Assembly (NCBI GenBank): GCA_039192515.1
Contig: JBCCXA010000021.1
Coordinates: 1-64,000 of the forward strand
Reading direction: 5' to 3'
Length of the DNA stretch: 64,000 nucleotides
Origin: Verrucomicrobiota bacterium
GTDB lineage: Bacteria; Verrucomicrobiota; Verrucomicrobiia; Methylacidiphilales; JBCCWR01
Part shown: in pieces, positions 11,401 through 20,272 of the stretch
How positions within the stretch are numbered: position 1 is the stretch's first letter
Layout of the letters: the number at the start of each line of letters is the position of its first letter
The notes under the pieces: generated by a model
The model's input: the letters and a program-made list of their open reading frames with translations, nothing else
Databases searched by the model: none
What the model was told of the DNA's origin: nothing
Position numbers and translations under genes: made by a program

Positions 11401-13409
11401 ATGCTTCACCTCCGCAAAAACAAAGTGTCGAGACTACAAACCGTCTGACTGAATTAGGCAAAGACGTCATTAGCAAAGAAGAGCCTCAAAATGACTCTAT
11501 ACCTGTTGAGCTAACACCTAGTGAACAGGCCGTCCATGAACATTTCAAAACGATGGATATTTTCCTCAAATCTCAAGAAGCCGTGATGCTTGGAATCTTT
11601 AGTCCATCGCAAGGAAACTCTTCTCCACAAGCTAAAGTATATACTAATAGCCTTAGAGCTAAGACATCATCTAACACTAAGCTGCCTTTCACTGAAAACA
11701 TTATTGAAATAGAAGAGGGCAAACGACTCCTGATCCAATATGAATTCAAAGAAGAAGAAGACCTTTTCCTGGCTGATCATGCTTTAGGTGGAAAAGTATC
11801 TCATTATGATAAAGCTTTAAAAGCGCTCTTAGTTAACCCGCTCACCATGAGTATCGAAGTGATTGCCCAGGCCGCTGCAGCTTTATTCCCTGGTAAAATT
11901 GTTACCTCAATAAAAAACATAGAAGCAAATCGATGGGTCACCGCTGAAGGGGGTTCACTCAAAGTCGCTCTGACTGCATCACTAAACGCTGACGGTCTTG
12001 TGCGAGTTGCTATGACTGAGATTGAAAATCTCAATAAAGCTGTCCCTCCTCACATCCGAGCAAATGTAGAACTAGCTGAACAATACCCTAGCCCGAGAAA
12101 AGCAAAAACCTTCTCGTTGTCTTCCCCTAGAGCTTCCCGCTTTTCCCAAGGCAATCTTTACACCATGGGTATGTTTAGTGGTCCAAACTTCCAAGGGATC
12201 GAGGAGATAAAAGCATGGGGAAATGATGGAGTCATCGGAACATTACTAGGGCTCACCAGGAAGAATATGTTTGCCTCGAACGCTGATCCTACATTCGTCG
12301 CTGACCCTGCTCTTATGGATGCCGCAGGCCAACTCCTAGCACACTGGCATGCCGAACATGATAACAGCAAGTTCAATATGTTCCCTTACAAGCTGGAGGA
12401 ATTAAAAATTTACGGTCCTACTCTGCCAGAGGGAGAAAGAGTAGAAGGAAGATTGCATATTAAGCCCATCACCTCAGACCGCTATCGTGCCCAGATTGAC
12501 TTAGTTAATGCCAACGGAGAATACCATGCAACGATTCGAGGCTGGGAAGTGAAGACTTTCGCTTTACCAGAGACTTTCTATGGCATCCTTCATAACAGTC
12601 CTCAAATTGTATTAAGTCATGAGCGATCGGATCTTTTACCTAAATCATACGCAGAGAGAAGTAGCTTCCGCTTGGTGGATTGGTTTACAAAAAGCTTACT
12701 CCTAGAGGGTGGAAGAATCTGGTTGCGAGTCTTAGCACATCAAATTCTTTCGAGAAAAGAGAGAGATACCTGGAACCAATTATTAGGTAATGATGAACGA
12801 AAAATTCAATGGTTGCTCGGGCGAGCAGCTGCAAAAGATGCCGTTAGGAAACTACTCGAGCGTAATCACCAATTAAAATTATGTCCTGCCGATGTCGAAA
12901 TCTTAAATGATAAGCACGGCAAACCATTTGTCGATGGAGTTTGGCTGCCACAATTTGACAGACAGTTGCAAGTCTCCATTAGTCATTCTGGCATCTTTGC
13001 GGCTGCCATAGCTACAGATAGTCCCAACTCTGCAGTTGGTGTCGATGTGCAGGTGTTGAAACAACTCGAACATGGATTCTCTCAATTCGTTTTTACAGAG
13101 GAAGAAAATAACCTTTTTACTAAAATTTCAGATCACCAAAGGAATAACTGGTGTTTGAGAGGCTGGTGCGCCAAGGAAGCTGCCGGTAAAGCTAGTGGCT
13201 TTGGATTGGGAGGTAATCCAAAAAATTGGTTCATCAAGGAGTTTGATATCGAAAAAGGCAAATTCTCTATAGAGTGCTCCGAAGACTTTTCAAATTCATT
13301 CCCTTCCTTGTCTGGACTCCAATTCGAAATAAACACGTTTATTGAAGATAATCGCGTGATCGCATGCACATTTAAAAACACAAAAGAATTCTTAACAATG
13401 AAAGAATAG
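8478..13409 (+). CDS. PKS/PUFA-type synthase subunit, KS-AT-DH-PPTase
   Basis: A 1643-aa partner of the preceding synthase. Visible in order: a ketosynthase at about 8-445 with DGACASS (Cys204), EAHGTS and SMIGHLIP, so an intact KS and not a chain-length factor lacking the cysteine; an acyltransferase at about 570-880 with PGEGSQY and GHSSGE (Ser678); a linker; a double-hotdog dehydratase at about 1085-1385 with ADHALGG (His1101) and DPALMDAAGQ (Asp1281); and a C-terminal Sfp-type phosphopantetheinyl transferase at about 1435-1640 with GVDVQ (Asp1523) and WCAKEAAGKA (Lys1566-Glu1567). The transferase presumably arms the three ACPs of the first subunit and the free ACP that follows. PfaE-type transferases are usually separate proteins, so the fusion makes the system self-contained. 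No ACP, ER or thioesterase is seen in this chain. Confidence 0.92.
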   Translation: MGSVSDRANDVAIVGMSCVFPGADNLHQFWQNIVSKHDAIDNPSLFDKNTDDKVYCKRGGYLHDLARFDPMTYGIMPKAIDGAEPEHFLALRVADEALRDAGYPQIPINRERTGVIMGRGTFANRGLANLNQHGYVIDQTLELLQELNPSIDSELINTLKEKLIASLPPLDAQTAPGVVSSLTSGRIANRLNLSGVNYCVDGACASSLVAVEHGMRDLRDRRCDMVLAGGVQLSANILVLRLFSELGALSKNGNIRPFDTNSDGTLLGDGVGVLVLKRLEDAEKDGNRIYSILKAVGTSSDGKAKSIVAPRHEGQVLALERAYEESGIDPQTVGLIEAHGTSMPVGDEVELRTLQKVFGVRSRIAASCAVGSVKSMIGHLIPAAGVASLIKTSLALYHKTLPPSLNCEKPIDTLQNSKSIFYINTETRPWVHGYKDNNRRAGINAFGFGGVNAHAILEEHIQTQDTGSENFERKWDSELLVFDAPDRRGLVQKLHRVLEEIEKRPELELNELAYTLHKAYSQDTKRLTMVVKSKEELFKKISSSISKLEDPSSKQIKVRSGTYFFEHPLSLDGKIAFLFPGEGSQYVNMLSTLSRQFPCVRHCLDLADTAFLEEGLDYILSDILYPPPTGLQDDERRHLEDRIWEMEIAVQSTTTANRALFSLLSQFGIKPHAVLGHSSGEFAALEASGALPFSEEKDLIKYVLKGKQTVRAVSELGEKELPKVKLIAVGSDDTEIAARVVSKVGGSLQISMDNCPFQIIICGNERDIDQAIKELNTEGATCSTLPFNRPYHTSMFSSAMEPLKRFFNELDINAPEIPMYSCATAELFTQNPDEVRQLAIKQWVSCVRFRDTIKKMYDDGFRIFIEVGPGGNLTSFVNDTLKGQEYAASATNLSHKPELFQLQQALGLTIAQGLDLDLSYLYQARSLKEIDFDYIESNSKRPPKLNLALPKLALDSSELSSFQKDFSSRRPKIQNASPPQKQSVETTNRLTELGKDVISKEEPQNDSIPVELTPSEQAVHEHFKTMDIFLKSQEAVMLGIFSPSQGNSSPQAKVYTNSLRAKTSSNTKLPFTENIIEIEEGKRLLIQYEFKEEEDLFLADHALGGKVSHYDKALKALLVNPLTMSIEVIAQAAAALFPGKIVTSIKNIEANRWVTAEGGSLKVALTASLNADGLVRVAMTEIENLNKAVPPHIRANVELAEQYPSPRKAKTFSLSSPRASRFSQGNLYTMGMFSGPNFQGIEEIKAWGNDGVIGTLLGLTRKNMFASNADPTFVADPALMDAAGQLLAHWHAEHDNSKFNMFPYKLEELKIYGPTLPEGERVEGRLHIKPITSDRYRAQIDLVNANGEYHATIRGWEVKTFALPETFYGILHNSPQIVLSHERSDLLPKSYAERSSFRLVDWFTKSLLLEGGRIWLRVLAHQILSRKERDTWNQLLGNDERKIQWLLGRAAAKDAVRKLLERNHQLKLCPADVEILNDKHGKPFVDGVWLPQFDRQLQVSISHSGIFAAAIATDSPNSAVGVDVQVLKQLEHGFSQFVFTEEENNLFTKISDHQRNNWCLRGWCAKEAAGKASGFGLGGNPKNWFIKEFDIEKGKFSIECSEDFSNSFPSLSGLQFEINTFIEDNRVIACTFKNTKEFLTMKE

Positions 13410-13422
13410 GAATAAAAAACGA

Positions 13423-13722
13423 ATGAAAGTATATACTAAAGAAGAAATAGTAAATGAGGTGCTTGATATCATCAAAGACATGACTAGTGACTGGGAGTTC
13501 GACGACTTTGATGGGGAAATTGGTGATGAAACCAAGCTAGTTGGTGATTTATCATTTGAGTCGGTGGAGATCGTCCAACTCATGGTATCGCTTGAACAAC
13601 ATTTTGGAATCAAGAACCTTGCTTCAGAAAAATTACTTCTTAAGGATGGTCGCCAAGTAACAGATCTGACTGTTCCTGAAATAGCTGAATTCTTAAACAC
13701 TCAAATGGAGGAAAGATCATGA
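13423..13722 (+). CDS. Free acyl carrier protein
   Basis: A 99-aa carrier protein with the phosphopantetheine serine in LSFESVEIVQL (Ser47), acidic helix I and the usual length. It starts 13 bases after the synthase, and its stop overlaps the next start as ATGA, so translation is probably coupled. It could carry the finished or starter acyl chain between the synthase and the tailoring enzymes, or present the chain to the phosphodiesterase-like protein encoded next. The family call is firm; the role in this locus is inferred. Confidence 0.88.
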   Translation: MKVYTKEEIVNEVLDIIKDMTSDWEFDDFDGEIGDETKLVGDLSFESVEIVQLMVSLEQHFGIKNLASEKLLLKDGRQVTDLTVPEIAEFLNTQMEERS

Positions 13723-15329
13723 AAACTCTGCTCCTAGGTCTTGATGGTGCAACATTCACTGCACTTAACCCTATGATTGAAGCTGGCGTTATGCCCTTCA
13801 TGAAATCCCTCATTCATAAAGGAGTAAAAGCCGAGCTTATGTCCACACCTTGCCCTGTGACCCCACCAGCTTGGACCTCTATGATAACAGGCAGAGGACC
13901 CGGTCATCACGGGATCTTTGACTTCATTCGTTCTGAAGAAGTGAACGATGAAAATGGCACTCGCCTTTCATTCCGTTTGGCCAATGCACGTGATATCCAG
14001 TCAGAACCTATCTGGCAATTAACCGCTAGACAGGGAAAGAAAACAGGCGTTCTAAATTTTCCAGCTACCTATCTATGTTATCCATTTGATGGATACATCG
14101 TCCCTGGTTTTGTGACTTCACGTGTACTGCGCTCCGGAACTTATCCGAGAGCATTCTGGGATCAAATTAAGGACTTACCTGGTTTTGACGTAAAGGATAC
14201 TTCATGGGACTTAGATGAAGGAAGAAAGCCTTTGGGAAGCTCTCTTGACTTTCAAAATCTTAAAACGTGGATCGATTACCTCAAGCGCAAAGAAAACGGT
14301 TGGTTTGCCATTGCCAAAGAACTCATCGAAAACACGGACACCGAATTGATCGCTATGGTATTTGAGGGTGTTGACCGTTTACAGCACCAAGTTTGGAGAC
14401 TATTAGATCCTGAGTTCTACCCCAAAAACCCGGAGCCTTGGGAAGTTGAAGCTAGAGATTATTCTTACACTTATTTCAATCACCTGGATGGATTATTAAA
14501 GCAACTCGTTGAAGCTGCGGGAGAAGAGTCCAGAGCAATAGTAGTCTCAGACCACGGCTTTGGCTCAACAACGGAGGTCTTCTATATCAATGCTTGGCTG
14601 GAAAAAGAAGGTTACCTCACATGGAAATCAACCGCAGAAGAGGATGACAAGGAATCTCTTACCGCTCATAACATGAGAGATCATTTTGAGACCATCGATT
14701 TTGATAAGACTGTTGCTTATGCTAAGACAACTAGTGCAAACGGTGTCTATATTCGTATTGCTAAAAAAGAAGGCCAAAGCGGTATAGCTCCTGAGCAACA
14801 CGAAATGTTTTGTAAAGAAATCGAGACCAAATTACTCGATTGGAAAGACCCCAAGACTGGAACTCCTGTGGTAATCAACACCATCAGACGCGAACGTGCA
14901 TTCCCAGGCGTAGCCATGGAAGAAGCTCCAGATATTACCGTTTATTTACGTGATGGCGGATTCATTTCCATTATGAAATCTAATGAGATTGTGAAGCCTC
15001 GCTCTGAAGTCAAAGGAACTCACCGACCCAACGGAATCTTTATTGCATCAGGCAAGAATATCGAGAAGGGTAAAGAGATCGGCAAGCTTTCTATATTAGA
15101 TGTAGCACCAACCCTGCTCTATAGTATGGGCCTGTCTATTCCTACTAATTATGATGGCAAGGTTGCTTTGGATGCTTTTGACTCAGACTACATTACAGTA
15201 AACCCTCCTGTTATTGCTGATGTAAGCCAAGAGGATGAAGTTGCCAAGAACTCTAAAGCTGGGGATGTTGAGGAAAATGATGAGAATGTCATTCTAGAGC
15301 GTCTGAAAAGTCTAGGCTACATGGAATAA
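13719..15329 (+). CDS. AlkP-superfamily type I phosphodiesterase/pyrophosphatase
   Basis: A 536-aa protein of the type I phosphodiesterase/nucleotide pyrophosphatase group. Metal and nucleophile motifs seen: LGLDGATF near the N terminus (Asp9), TPPAWTSM (Thr53 as likely nucleophile), SDHGFGS and KGTHRPNGIF. The family hydrolyses or transfers phosphoester groups using two metal ions. No signal peptide is visible, so it is probably cytoplasmic. It overlaps the ACP stop by 4 bases. A role in cutting the phosphopantetheine phosphodiester or a phospho-headgroup is speculative. The C-terminal 40 residues are acidic and end in an ERLKSLGYME tail like that of many homologues. Confidence 0.83.
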   Translation: MKTLLLGLDGATFTALNPMIEAGVMPFMKSLIHKGVKAELMSTPCPVTPPAWTSMITGRGPGHHGIFDFIRSEEVNDENGTRLSFRLANARDIQSEPIWQLTARQGKKTGVLNFPATYLCYPFDGYIVPGFVTSRVLRSGTYPRAFWDQIKDLPGFDVKDTSWDLDEGRKPLGSSLDFQNLKTWIDYLKRKENGWFAIAKELIENTDTELIAMVFEGVDRLQHQVWRLLDPEFYPKNPEPWEVEARDYSYTYFNHLDGLLKQLVEAAGEESRAIVVSDHGFGSTTEVFYINAWLEKEGYLTWKSTAEEDDKESLTAHNMRDHFETIDFDKTVAYAKTTSANGVYIRIAKKEGQSGIAPEQHEMFCKEIETKLLDWKDPKTGTPVVINTIRRERAFPGVAMEEAPDITVYLRDGGFISIMKSNEIVKPRSEVKGTHRPNGIFIASGKNIEKGKEIGKLSILDVAPTLLYSMGLSIPTNYDGKVALDAFDSDYITVNPPVIADVSQEDEVAKNSKAGDVEENDENVILERLKSLGYME

Positions 15330-15371
15330 CATCATTGAGTATAGCATTAGCAAATAGACTGGGAGAATACT

Positions 15372-16232
15372 TTGCCTAATTTACAGACGAATCGCCTTAA
15401 GATCTCGTTCCAACAGCGCGGCTCTGGACCAGACCTCATTATGATTCATGGCCTGGCAGCCAACCAGGCCTTCTGGCATTTCAAGATTATGCCTCATTTT
15501 GTGGAAGACTTTCATGTGACAGTATATGATTTAAGAGGTCATGGGCTATCTGAAATGCTGCCTGAAGGCTATGTCACCAAAGACCTAGCTGAAGATCTAC
15601 TTAGCATGATGGACCAGCTTGAAATCGAGAAAGCGCACCTTGTCGGACATAGCTACGGAGGTGCTGTTTCATTGCACTTTGCTGCCATGTGCCCAAACCG
15701 AGTTCAAAGCTTGTCCTTAATAGATTGCCGTGTTCAGTCCCTACAACCCATGCATGGTTTTGATGACATTAATTGGTGGCATGATCGCAAGATGCAAATC
15801 GAAGCGAAAGGTGTCACCATTCCAGAGGGTACTCCTAAAGTAGTCTATGCCATGCTTGAAGAATTGATACCCATGATTGAGTCTGGAGATGCAAATACTA
15901 ACGCACTACCTGGACTTATTTTAAATAATGGGTCTTGGGATGGAAAGAGTCGATCCGCCAAACGCTGGATGAAGCTAGTGCAAGAAACCACTTTTACCAA
16001 TGACTTTAACAAAGTCGCCGAGCTGACATCTGATTTGATTGAATCAATCACAGCTAGGGTTTTATTACTCTATGGTGGGGAATCCCAATGCCTTGATACC
16101 TGCATTGAACTACAAAAACTTTTGCCAGAGGCAAAGGTGGTAATTGCTCCCAATCTTGGTCATTTTTTCCCCATGGTCCGTCCCGATGTAGTCGTCGATC
16201 ATGTTAGAAATTTTATCCTAGGTAACAAGTAA
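15372..16232 (+). CDS. Alpha/beta hydrolase
   Basis: A 286-aa hydrolase of the alpha/beta fold. It shows the oxyanion stretch MIHGLAAN, the nucleophile elbow GHSYGG and a late histidine in NLGHFFPM, and has normal length for the family. The start is TTG, supported by GGGAG about 8 bases upstream. Within this locus it is a candidate for release or hydrolysis of the acyl chain, since neither synthase subunit has a thioesterase domain. This is inference from context; the family has many substrates. Confidence 0.85.
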   Translation: MPNLQTNRLKISFQQRGSGPDLIMIHGLAANQAFWHFKIMPHFVEDFHVTVYDLRGHGLSEMLPEGYVTKDLAEDLLSMMDQLEIEKAHLVGHSYGGAVSLHFAAMCPNRVQSLSLIDCRVQSLQPMHGFDDINWWHDRKMQIEAKGVTIPEGTPKVVYAMLEELIPMIESGDANTNALPGLILNNGSWDGKSRSAKRWMKLVQETTFTNDFNKVAELTSDLIESITARVLLLYGGESQCLDTCIELQKLLPEAKVVIAPNLGHFFPMVRPDVVVDHVRNFILGNK

Positions 16233-16240
16233 AGGGGAAA

Positions 16241-18568
16241 GTGGAAACCTTAATTAAACCTCGCGAACACCCCACGGCCTTGGATTTCAAAGACTTTGAG
16301 CTTGTTGGTGTGAATGGAGTGACCGAAGGATGGAACGCCTATCCTCATTCCATGGAATTTTTCGAAGGTAATCTATTCGTCGGAACCACACGAGCGGCCC
16401 TCTGCATCCTTAAAAGAAAAGGGAGGGTTCTACCTCCACCGCCGTTTAGCTGTTGGCCTATTAAGTGCCCCTACCCAGAAGATCCCAAGATCATGCGAGC
16501 TCAAATTCTAAAGTTCAATATGAAGTCACGGACTTGGACGAAACTCTGGGATTCTCCCTATCACGTAGATGAAGAAGGAAAGACCTTTGCCAGAGAAATG
16601 GCTTACCGAGGCATGACCACCTACCAAGGCAAATCAGATCCTAAACCTTGCCTCTATGTAGGTTCTTTGTCTACTTGGGGAGCAAAAATTTTACGCTCTG
16701 AGGATGGCGTCACATTTAAGGAGTGCCCCGGCAAACTTCCCGGAACATCTGTGCGCACACTTTGGCCTTTTAGAGGCAAGCTCTACACTTCATGTGTAGG
16801 TATTGCCGGTCGCGATGCAAACGAAAGTAAAAATGCTTGCGTCATGGAGTCCGTGGATCCTGCCAAAGGTATTTGGCGGGATGTTAGTCTCCCAAGCTTT
16901 GGTGACCCAAGTAATGTGAGTTTCTTCGATATCGCAGACTTTAATGACCATCTCTATGTCACGACCATGAATATCAATAGTGGTTTCCAACTTTGGAAGA
17001 GCAAGCTAGAGGGAAAACCTCCCTACAAATGGACTAAAGTCATTACTGCTGGAGCCTATCGAGGATTTTTAAATGAGTTTGGTCTTTCCTTGTGTGCGTT
17101 TGGTGATGCTCTTTATGTAGGCACCGGAATAGCTGGAGGCGGCTATGACCGCTTTCATAAAATTGGGTTAGGACCAGCTGAACTCATCCGTGTATTCCCG
17201 GACGATTCTTGGGATCTAGTTGCAGGTGTTCCCCGGGTTACTCCAGATGGAGTCAAGATGCCTATCAGTGGACTAGGCCCGGGTATTGATACTTTTATGA
17301 ACGGTTACATTTGGCGGATGTGTGTTCATAATGGTTGGCTTTATATCGGAACTTTTAATTGGCCAGCCTTTTTCAAATACAACCCCCACGGCTTATCCAA
17401 AACCCCTCCAGAAACCCGCAAGTTTTATGAAAAACTTTTGCCAGGTAATAGCATCGAAAGATTCATGGATACCTATGGGGGTTGTCATTTATGGAGAACA
17501 CAAGATGGCAGAAATTTATATCCCGTAACACGTAATGGCTTTGAAAATATTTACAATGCTGGTATTCGAAGATTTGTTTCAACTCCTCATGGCATGTTTG
17601 TAGGCACGGTCAATCAATTCGGCCCCGAAGTCGCAATAAAAAGAGGTGACGAGTGGGTTTATGAAAACAATCCACGTGGGGGCATTGAAATTTTTCTAGG
17701 TAATAAAGATTCGACTCCTCAAGAGGAAGTTGAGCGCATCGTTTTAAATTCTCCTCATACTAGACAAAAAAATTTAAGAGATAAACAGTTTCGCGATTGC
17801 AAGTCAGACTTTGAAAGACGCATCAATCTTTTTTTATATGCTGCCTATTTGGAGGAGGCGCTAGATGACCCTGGGTATCAACGTATTGGCTACTGGAAAG
17901 GTTCTGAGAAAACAATTTCGGGGGCTTGTAATAGCTTGGTTGATCGCTCACTAAAATTGTTACCCAACGAGAATGCTGGCTCCGTATTAGATGTGGAGTG
18001 TGGCAAGGGAGGATCCACTCACCGACTCAACAGTCACTTCCCTGGAAAAGTTGTAGGGGTTGATCAGTTACTCATGCATATTGACTTTGCTAGCAATCGC
18101 TTTCCCGACAATCCATGCTATTTTATGCGCCCAACAGAGCTAGATTTCCCGGATAACAGTTTTGATTCCGTTTTCTGCTACGAGAGTATGCCGTTCATGA
18201 AAACTAGGAAACTCTTTCTCAAGGAAGTTTCCAGAGTCTTGAAACCAGGGGGTGTCCTTATTGCCACCGACATGTTCTTTGACCGCAAAGCGACAAGAAT
18301 CAACAAGGGCATGTATAGACAAAACCATGTTCGCTCTTTAGAGGACTATGAAAAAGTTTACGAAATGGCAGGACTCAAATTAGATAAATGTGAAGATCTG
18401 ACATTCGAGACTGTGATGCCTTTTAGCCGAGTGGCTACCTCACTTATGACTCAGAAATACCGAGCACGCAAATTGAGTGAAGAGGAGTTTGGAAGAGGCA
18501 TGGCTTTTCTTTCTCGCTTTTTACTTTTTGTAAGACGTTACCTGATGGTATCAGCATTTAAAAAATAG
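16241..18568 (+). CDS. Beta-propeller-like protein fused to SAM methyltransferase
   Basis: A 775-aa two-part protein. Residues about 20-500 contain repeated segments of the kind F-x-G-x-L-Y-V-G-T followed by a strand pattern (for example NLFVGTT, CLYVGSL, ALYVGTG, WLYIGTF, GMFVGTV), which I read as a beta-propeller. Residues about 560-770 are a class I methyltransferase with motif I VLDVECGKGGS, an acidic GVDQ strand end, and VLKPGGVLIATD. The GTG start has AAGGGG upstream. It lies 8 bases after the hydrolase and 8 before the next frame. The propeller may dock a partner or substrate. I know no named family with this architecture, so the substrate is open. Confidence 0.72.
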   Translation: METLIKPREHPTALDFKDFELVGVNGVTEGWNAYPHSMEFFEGNLFVGTTRAALCILKRKGRVLPPPPFSCWPIKCPYPEDPKIMRAQILKFNMKSRTWTKLWDSPYHVDEEGKTFAREMAYRGMTTYQGKSDPKPCLYVGSLSTWGAKILRSEDGVTFKECPGKLPGTSVRTLWPFRGKLYTSCVGIAGRDANESKNACVMESVDPAKGIWRDVSLPSFGDPSNVSFFDIADFNDHLYVTTMNINSGFQLWKSKLEGKPPYKWTKVITAGAYRGFLNEFGLSLCAFGDALYVGTGIAGGGYDRFHKIGLGPAELIRVFPDDSWDLVAGVPRVTPDGVKMPISGLGPGIDTFMNGYIWRMCVHNGWLYIGTFNWPAFFKYNPHGLSKTPPETRKFYEKLLPGNSIERFMDTYGGCHLWRTQDGRNLYPVTRNGFENIYNAGIRRFVSTPHGMFVGTVNQFGPEVAIKRGDEWVYENNPRGGIEIFLGNKDSTPQEEVERIVLNSPHTRQKNLRDKQFRDCKSDFERRINLFLYAAYLEEALDDPGYQRIGYWKGSEKTISGACNSLVDRSLKLLPNENAGSVLDVECGKGGSTHRLNSHFPGKVVGVDQLLMHIDFASNRFPDNPCYFMRPTELDFPDNSFDSVFCYESMPFMKTRKLFLKEVSRVLKPGGVLIATDMFFDRKATRINKGMYRQNHVRSLEDYEKVYEMAGLKLDKCEDLTFETVMPFSRVATSLMTQKYRARKLSEEEFGRGMAFLSRFLLFVRRYLMVSAFKK

Positions 18569-18600
18569 GGAGTTATTTGCCCAAAACTGGAGATAAAGAA

Positions 18601-19497
18601 ATGGAGATAATTGAAACACCAGAGGTTGTAACCTCTTATGAGCCTTTTTCAAGGGAACCAGAATATATTGAAGGAAACAGACAGTTTATTAAAGAACTAC
18701 CATTTAAGTCGGTCAATTGCATGTTGGATCTAGCCTGTGGCACTGGAACCATCTCTGAGCTAGTCCTTGAGGAAAATCCAGATATCACCATTTATGGTTT
18801 GGATTTATCACGTGAGTCTTTGGAATTAGGACAAACTGATTTCAAAGCCGCGGGCTTTTCAAGTGAAGACGAGATCATTCTCCGGAAACAGCAAGAAGAC
18901 CAAATCGCAGAGATCCTCCTCATAGAAGGAACTGCTGATTGCCTACCCATGAAAGACAATTGGGCAGAAATGGTTTTCCAGGGACATTCCATTCACATGA
19001 TTCCTGATCTTGAGAAACTACTTCTGGAAATCCACCGCGTGTTGACTCCTGGTGGAATCTTTGCTTTTAATAGCTCCTTCTATGCTGGTAGCCAAGCTGA
19101 AGGCACCGACCACTTCTATCAACTATGGTGGAAATTTGCCCTCCAATACATTACGGAAAAAAGCCAGACACTGCAGGCCGAAGGAAAACCTGGTATTCCT
19201 AGAAAACGAGGAACTGCCAAGAGAGCAAAGCCTTGGATGAGTAAGGATGATTGGTTTGAGCTGCTCAACAAAGTAAATTTACAAATCGAGAAGGTTAATG
19301 AGCGAGTCATCATGATGAGCCAGAGTAGTTTTGAAACCATCGGAGCCTATTCTGGAATGGCTGAACTGATGCTCAGTGGCTACCCGGTTCAAGAAGCATC
19401 AGAAGCTCTCATTGCTGGGGTTAGACCGGCCTTAGAAGAAGTCGGAGAGAAAGAGCTTCCCCGACTATGGCTAGAGTTTATCTGTAAGAAACCATAA
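18601..19497 (+). CDS. Class I SAM-dependent methyltransferase
   Basis: A cytoplasmic methyltransferase of about 298 aa. Motif I is LDLACGTGT, the ribose-binding acidic residue is in YGLDLS, motif II is near WAEMVFQGHSIHM and motif III is VLTPGGIFAFN. I place the start at ATG 18601, with GGAG 8 bases upstream; a TTG at 18577 in the same frame also has a GGGAG in place and would add 8 residues. It follows the propeller-methyltransferase fusion directly, so the locus encodes two methyl-transfer enzymes, probably acting on the synthase product. Confidence 0.82.
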   Translation: MEIIETPEVVTSYEPFSREPEYIEGNRQFIKELPFKSVNCMLDLACGTGTISELVLEENPDITIYGLDLSRESLELGQTDFKAAGFSSEDEIILRKQQEDQIAEILLIEGTADCLPMKDNWAEMVFQGHSIHMIPDLEKLLLEIHRVLTPGGIFAFNSSFYAGSQAEGTDHFYQLWWKFALQYITEKSQTLQAEGKPGIPRKRGTAKRAKPWMSKDDWFELLNKVNLQIEKVNERVIMMSQSSFETIGAYSGMAELMLSGYPVQEASEALIAGVRPALEEVGEKELPRLWLEFICKKP

Positions 19498-19502
19498 ACA
19501 AA

Positions 19503-20261
19503 ATGGCAAGACTGCAAAATAAAACCGCTATTGTCACAGGAGGGAGTAGTGGAATAGGACAAGCTTGTGCCTTAGCTATAGCAGAGGAAGGGGCTAATAT
19601 TGTCATTGTCAGTCGGAGCCAACAGAAAATTGATAAGACAGTAGAAGCAGTAGAAGCGCTCGGAGTCAAAAGCATAGGACTAGCCCTTAATGTGGGAAAT
19701 CCTGAGGATATGAAAAAGATGGTTGAGAAAACCATCAAGTATTTCAGAACTGTGGATATCCTAATCGCATCGGCTGGGACAGGCGGGTCTCAGACCACTC
19801 AACGAGGTGTCCCCTTTGCCTTTGTTCAACTTCCTCTAGAAGAGTGGGAAGAAGTAATCGACATCAATTTAAAAGGCGTGCTTTTTAGCAATCAGGCCGT
19901 TCTACCAACTATGATTAGACAAGGTAATGGTCATATAATTAATGTCTCTTCTTCCCGCGGCGCAAAAAGAGGAAGAGAGTTTGTGGCAGCCTATAGTGCC
20001 TCTAAGCATGGCGTCATGGGCATTACAGAATCTGTGGCGGCAGAGATGAGCCGCTATAATATAAAAGTGCAAGCCTTTCTACCTGACGTCGTAGACACAC
20101 CTTTACTACAGAAGACTAAGGATTCCGTAGCACCTTATGGCACACTCACGAAAGAGGGTGTGGGTGATTTTGTTGTAGAATTATTAACTCAGCCTGAGGA
20201 CGTCTATTTAAAAGATCCTCTTATTGCACCACATGGTGGAATGGCTGCATACAAATATTAA
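19503..20261 (+). CDS. SDR-family oxidoreductase (first of pair)
   Basis: A 252-aa classical short-chain dehydrogenase/reductase. The cofactor motif TGGSSGIGQ is at the N terminus, followed by the ASAGTGG strand, a serine in NVSSSRG and YSASK as the catalytic Tyr-Lys pair. It starts 5 bases after the methyltransferase stop. Candidate reactions are reduction or oxidation of a keto or hydroxy group on the product; cofactor preference cannot be fixed with confidence. The family call is firm, the substrate unknown. Confidence 0.85.
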   Translation: MARLQNKTAIVTGGSSGIGQACALAIAEEGANIVIVSRSQQKIDKTVEAVEALGVKSIGLALNVGNPEDMKKMVEKTIKYFRTVDILIASAGTGGSQTTQRGVPFAFVQLPLEEWEEVIDINLKGVLFSNQAVLPTMIRQGNGHIINVSSSRGAKRGREFVAAYSASKHGVMGITESVAAEMSRYNIKVQAFLPDVVDTPLLQKTKDSVAPYGTLTKEGVGDFVVELLTQPEDVYLKDPLIAPHGGMAAYKY

Positions 20262-20272
20262 GGAAAATAATC

